From Candidatus Saccharimonadota bacterium (GTDB lineage: Bacteria; Patescibacteriota; Saccharimonadia; Saccharimonadales; Saccharimonadaceae), in the NCBI GenBank assembly GCA_900555425.1, contig UNSM01000008.1, positions 1 through 19,312 on the forward strand: a DNA stretch of 19,312 nucleotides, in the 5' to 3' direction. Below are positions 16,321-19,312 of this stretch, piece after piece. The notes beneath the pieces were generated by a model. The model saw nothing but the letters and a program-made list of their open reading frames with translations, was not told the DNA's origin and did not search any database. Position 1 is the stretch's first letter; every line of letters begins with the position of its first letter. The position numbers and the translations under genes are program-made.

Positions 16321-16334
16321 TATTATCAATAATA
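16321..16334. repeat. Palindrome in the divergent intergenic region, possible operator
   Basis: TATTAT-CA-ATAATA is a perfect 6-base inverted repeat with a 2-base centre. On the minus strand it contains GATAAT (16322-16327), a candidate -10 for the ABC-2 operon about 50 bases before its GTG. AT-rich palindromes arise easily by chance. Confidence 0.35.
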
Positions 16335-16352
16335 ACAAAACCAAAATACTAG

Positions 16353-16361
16353 TGCTATACT
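16353..16361 (+). promoter_or_regulatory. Extended -10 promoter of the deacetylase gene, leaderless geometry
   Basis: TGCTATACT is a -10 hexamer (TATACT) with the TGn extension, followed by six bases (which happen to be TATAAT) and ATG 16368. No Shine-Dalgarno is present. The second TATAAT abuts the ATG and is too close to serve translation from that ATG. Confidence 0.65.
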
Positions 16362-16367
16362 TATAAT

Positions 16368-17804
16368 ATGCGCATTCAGAGAAAAAAAGCAAAACCAAAA
16401 TCGAAAAAACTATTTATTATCATACCGTTTTTGATATTGCTATTTTCAGCAGGGCTATTTGGGATATATTTCCTCAATCAATCACACTCACGACAAACGA
16501 CTGCACCATCTGACGAAAAGTATTATTTTGCCGACTCGAAATATTCTGGCATTCGCTCAAAATTTGTCACCAGAGATAACAAACGGGAAAAAGTTTCAAT
16601 TGAATATCCGATCACAGAAAATGAAAAAATTAATCGCTTAATTAGCGAGTCGATTGATAAAATTGATCGCGATTTTCAAAATACGGTTTTACTGGCGACA
16701 GTTTTTGATAAGCCAATGACCGAAACAATTGGCTATCAAGTCACGCACAATACTTCAGAAGCGTTGTCAATTGTCGTCAATATTAAGCAGGATATGAACG
16801 GCGCACATCCAGCATCAATGACGCAATTTTGGACTTTCGACAAAAAATCTGGCGAAGTTGTCGGCTTAGCTGATTTTACAGAACAGTCCGATGAAGCCGC
16901 CGAAGCAATCATATCCGCTGCCAAAAATAGCATTTCTCAGACCATCAAACAGCGCCAGCAACCAGAAATTGACCTGAACGAAATCATAAATAAAGAAGCT
17001 TTGTCTAATTTCATCATCACCAATAACGGCAATGCACTGGCTTGGCCGCTTGGTCAGGCGTCGCTACTGCCATCATCTTACGGCGAATTGACAATTACCG
17101 TGCCAATTTCCTCCGTCTCTAAATATCTGCAAAACCCAACGGCGAGAAAATTCGCCAACATCCCCAAACCTGCAGAAAAACCAAAACCAGCGCCCGCAGC
17201 TCCAACGCCTACCGTCGCAAATAAAACAATTGCTCTAACTTTTGACGACGGACCCGGACCATACACCGAAAAACTGTTGGACATATTGGATAAATACGAC
17301 GCCAAGGCGACATTTTTCCTAATCGGCAGCAAAGTTTCAGTACGCGCCAACACGTTACGTCGTATGCAGTCGCGCGGACATCAATTAGGCAATCACTCTT
17401 GGTCACATCCAGAGTTAAATAAGGTTTCAGCAGAGCAACTCGCTAGTGAAATTGACCAGACGAATAATGCCATAAAACAAGCCGTCGGCACCAAGCCTAA
17501 TATCATACGTCCACCATACGGAGCATTTAATCGGGCGGTTTTGGAGCAATTCCGTCAGCGCGGAATGTCGGCAGTTGTTTGGTCTGTCGATACGCGCGAC
17601 TGGGCTGATCGTAATAGCGAAATTGTCTGTTCAAGGGCTGTCGCTGGCGCTCGCAACGGAGCTGTGATTTTAATGCACGATATTCATCCGACATCCGTAA
17701 ATGCCGTTCCTTGTATTCTTGACTCACTCAAACAACAAGGCTATTCATTCGTAACGGTACAAAATTTAATCGGCGATATGACACCGGGCGCCGTTTATCC
17801 GTAA
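16368..17804 (+). CDS. Membrane-anchored polysaccharide deacetylase, PdaC-like
   Basis: 478 residues: basic N-terminus and one membrane helix (about 14-36), a DUF4163/DUF3298-like region (about 75-255), a Pro/Ala/Lys linker (265-285) and a NodB deacetylase domain (286-470). The NodB motifs are intact: TFDDGP (291-296), H343-S-W-S-H347, RPPYG (381-385), DTRDW (408-412) and LMHDIH (435-440). The domain order is that of Bacillus PdaC, which removes acetyl groups from peptidoglycan and chitin oligomers, so the likely role is wall or surface-glycan modification outside the cell. C421 and C449 are the only cysteines and could pair. The start has no Shine-Dalgarno and lies 6 bases after a -10. Its stop is 2 bases from that of the convergent DUF167 gene. 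Confidence 0.94.
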   Translation: MRIQRKKAKPKSKKLFIIIPFLILLFSAGLFGIYFLNQSHSRQTTAPSDEKYYFADSKYSGIRSKFVTRDNKREKVSIEYPITENEKINRLISESIDKIDRDFQNTVLLATVFDKPMTETIGYQVTHNTSEALSIVVNIKQDMNGAHPASMTQFWTFDKKSGEVVGLADFTEQSDEAAEAIISAAKNSISQTIKQRQQPEIDLNEIINKEALSNFIITNNGNALAWPLGQASLLPSSYGELTITVPISSVSKYLQNPTARKFANIPKPAEKPKPAPAAPTPTVANKTIALTFDDGPGPYTEKLLDILDKYDAKATFFLIGSKVSVRANTLRRMQSRGHQLGNHSWSHPELNKVSAEQLASEIDQTNNAIKQAVGTKPNIIRPPYGAFNRAVLEQFRQRGMSAVVWSVDTRDWADRNSEIVCSRAVAGARNGAVILMHDIHPTSVNAVPCILDSLKQQGYSFVTVQNLIGDMTPGAVYP

Positions 17805-17806
17805 AC

Positions 17807-18028
17807 TTAATCAATCTCAAATATCTTATATTTTGAAGTTGCACCGCGCACTAATTTAACTTTGGACGGCGCAACCTTAAAATGTTTTGCCAATAATTTA
17901 ATAGCCGCCGCGTTGGCTCGACCTTCAATTGCTGGAGCTTTGATATAAACCGTCAATGTGTCGTCGTCATTTTTCACAACTTCCTCACGATGACGAGAGT
18001 TTGGTTTAATGTACACGGAGATTTTCAT
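17807..18028 (-). CDS. DUF167 / YggU family protein
   Basis: 73 residues matching the small UPF0235/YggU family: VYIKPNSR (5-12), the central IKAPAIEGRANAAAIKLLA (29-47) and the C-terminal GATSKYKIFEI. Family function is unknown; structures show a compact alpha-beta fold. It begins 6 bases after the unknown 200-residue gene and is probably co-transcribed with it. The start has no clear Shine-Dalgarno. Confidence 0.92.
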   Translation of the reverse strand: MKISVYIKPNSRHREEVVKNDDDTLTVYIKAPAIEGRANAAAIKLLAKHFKVAPSKVKLVRGATSKYKIFEID

Positions 18029-18034
18029 AAAATC

Positions 18035-18637
18035 TTAAAAATCTGTCACTTCCAATTCCCGTGGCAGAATTTCTCGCGCCTCCGCTGTTCCCGCAACTAA
18101 TTGATAATCCTGAAGTTTCGGTGGTAAATGATTTTCAATAAATTGGTAATCGACCTGATGGTTATCGTTAAAATAATTAAGCAATTCCGCATTCAAAAAA
18201 TGATCACGCGGCGCACTTACCGAGCCATCTTTATTAAAAACCAAAGCTATCGATATGCCAGAAGTCGTCCCACTCTCATCCTTGGCATAATTCGCAGTCA
18301 CTAAATGAACTGTCGGCTCAAATTCTAAAGCTAATTTATTGGAATTATCCACTTGCTCCTGACCAGAACGCGCTAATTGTCGATTTATTTCATTCACCAA
18401 ATCAGCAGTACTCATCTCGCCGTTAGACGCTCGGCAATATTCACAATCGTTCAACGACTTGACATATTCAAATAGCAACTGCATATCAACCTCAGCGTCT
18501 TTAACGTTATGTCGAGTCAACTGATCAACCATTTCCTCTAGCGACTTCAACAAACCATAATCTTTGGCTTTTTCAGCGGCATCACCAATGCGAATAATGG
18601 CACGCGCGACATTAATAGTATTTTCTTTATCATTCAT
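18035..18637 (-). CDS. Unknown 200-residue protein
   Basis: I do not recognise this protein. ATG 18635-18637 has AGGAG (18643-18647) upstream, so it is a well-supported gene. The N-terminal third is helical and charged (about 8-62), with a C65-E-Y-C68 pair that could bind metal or form a disulfide. The rest looks like a mixed alpha-beta domain (about 100-180), with no signal peptide or membrane helix, so it is probably cytoplasmic. It is upstream of the DUF167 gene in a likely two-gene operon. A -10 candidate (TATAAG or TACTAT) lies within 30 bases of the ribosome binding site. Confidence 0.85.
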   Translation of the reverse strand: MNDKENTINVARAIIRIGDAAEKAKDYGLLKSLEEMVDQLTRHNVKDAEVDMQLLFEYVKSLNDCEYCRASNGEMSTADLVNEINRQLARSGQEQVDNSNKLALEFEPTVHLVTANYAKDESGTTSGISIALVFNKDGSVSAPRDHFLNAELLNYFNDNHQVDYQFIENHLPPKLQDYQLVAGTAEAREILPRELEVTDF

Positions 18638-18678
18638 ACACTTCTCCTAATAGAATAGTACCCTTATATTTATCATCA

Positions 18679-18867
18679 ATGGTTCAGTCTGACTCTTCAA
18701 TTTCTCTAGATTTAATAAACTATCACCAATCGTTATTAGTCAAATTATTAACTGCACGTGAATCAACAAACTGCTCATCTAAATCCTCTTTATTACATAA
18801 CTCCATAGACAAATTAACTACTTTATTAAATCAGAAAAATTACGAGAAACATACAAAAAAGAAATAG
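18679..18867 (+). CDS. Possible small protein of 62 residues
   Basis: A short frame, divergent from the unknown 200-residue gene. It is rich in Ser, Leu, Asn and Lys and ends with a Lys run. No Shine-Dalgarno is present; TATATT (18665-18670) lies 8 bases before the ATG, which could give a nearly leaderless start. The sequence reads like a soluble helical protein, but no family is recognised. A chance frame in AT-rich DNA is a real alternative. Confidence 0.35.
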   Translation: MVQSDSSISLDLINYHQSLLVKLLTARESTNCSSKSSLLHNSIDKLTTLLNQKNYEKHTKKK

Positions 18868-18885
18868 AAAAGCAATACTATTCAC

Positions 18886-19312
18886 CTATTGTTTTTCCCA
18901 ATTCATTAATACAGATATTTCATCATATTCAAATTTATATTTGCTTTTATTAATGTTATTTTTCAAGTATAATTCATTCACATCACAAAGAGTACCCGTT
19001 TCATCTTCTTTAAATGCTTCCAAATATTTATTTCGTAAAAAAATCGCAATATTTCTAGGAAATCCCAAATTTTGTATTTCAATTGTTTTATTGTCAGTTG
19101 TTCCATACTCAATATAACTTTCCCAGTCAGCACTACCTAAATCCACTTTATTTTTAGATTTTAGTAAAGCTTGGTAATTAGAAACATAATTCTTAATTTT
19201 AAACTTTAAAATGTTTTCTATGTCACTAACAACATTATTAATCAATTTATTTATGTGAAGTTCATTTTCTTTATCAAATTTAACAGGCGTTAATTTTCCT
19301 TCTTGTCTAATA
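18886..19312 (-). CDS. C-terminal part of an unknown protein, N-terminus beyond the window
   Basis: The frame ends at TAG 18886-18888 and stays open to the right edge, giving 141 visible residues. A TTG at 19245 could be taken as a start, but the coding-like frame continues upstream of it (ELHINKLINN), so this is the tail of a longer protein. It is rich in Asn, Lys and Ile, with helices about where NVVSDIENILKFKI and YQALLKSKN occur, then IEIQNLGFPRNIAIFLRNKY. That last stretch faintly recalls C-terminal regions of some DEAD/DEAH helicase-like proteins, but I cannot confirm it. Base composition is far more AT-rich than the genes to the left, a sign of an acquired segment. Confidence 0.7.
   Translation of the reverse strand, partial: IRQEGKLTPVKFDKENELHINKLINNVVSDIENILKFKIKNYVSNYQALLKSKNKVDLGSADWESYIEYGTTDNKTIEIQNLGFPRNIAIFLRNKYLEAFKEDETGTLCDVNELYLKNNINKSKYKFEYDEISVLMNWEKQ

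Noticed and set aside
1..19312. CRISPR array, insertion sequence or prophage genes
   Set aside because: No regularly spaced direct repeats, transposase, integrase or terminal inverted repeats were seen on either strand.

Overview
The window reads as a compact, moderately AT-rich bacterial chromosome segment from a small-genome organism. Candidate phyla radiation (Patescibacteria), most likely Saccharibacteria/TM7, is my best guess. The reasons are the dense packing, the mix of exporters, an amino-acid ABC importer and cell-envelope enzymes, a ClpB without its N-domain under a CIRCE operator, and many promoter-proximal genes without a ribosome binding site. UGA acts as a normal stop (for example at 13568-13570), so the code is the standard bacterial one. 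The taxonomic call is inference; no marker gene is present.

Layout, left to right. (1) 1-1160, minus: the N-terminal 386 residues of a DUF4365 (PD-(D/E)XK-like) protein running off the left edge, in AT-rich sequence. (2) 1340-5094, minus: a two-gene heterodimeric ABC exporter with one degenerate ATP site. (3) 5213-5822, plus: tRNA-Pro(CGG), then a Nudix hydrolase. (4) 5837-8038, minus: a polar amino-acid ABC importer operon (binding protein, permease, ATPase) with overlapping genes. (5) 8088-9656, plus: an OpgB/LtaS-type phosphoglycerol transferase, divergent from the importer. (6) 9653-10666, minus: galE, whose stop codon overlaps the transferase stop. (7) 10702-14283, plus: perfect CIRCE operator and promoter, N-domainless clpB, then a membrane protein with an in-membrane CVPC motif overlapping a DsbA-like thioredoxin. 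(8) 14392-16273, minus: a two-gene ABC-2 type transporter. (9) 16368-17804, plus: a membrane-anchored PdaC-like polysaccharide deacetylase. (10) 17807-18637, minus: a DUF167 (YggU) protein and an unknown 200-residue protein. (11) 18679-19312: a possible small gene and the C-terminal part of an unknown protein that runs off the right edge, in very AT-rich sequence.

Themes. Most of the middle is envelope biology: export, amino-acid uptake, polyglycerol-phosphate transfer, UDP-galactose supply, peptidoglycan/glycan deacetylation and disulfide chemistry. The two exported enzymes (8088-9656 and 16368-17804) each carry just two cysteines in their external part, which fits oxidative folding by the DsbA-like protein encoded between them.

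The strongest pattern beyond gene content is at promoters. At five transcription units (starts at 8038, 8088/8091, 10666, 12971, 16368) a -10 hexamer lies exactly 6 nt upstream of a start codon with no Shine-Dalgarno sequence, which predicts leaderless mRNAs. Genes inside operons, or with a real leader, instead mostly have clear Shine-Dalgarno sites. Convergent gene ends are packed with 14 nt, 2 nt or negative spacing, leaving no room for hairpin terminators. No CRISPR array, insertion sequence, rRNA or replication origin was seen. No stretch over 300 bases lacks a gene.
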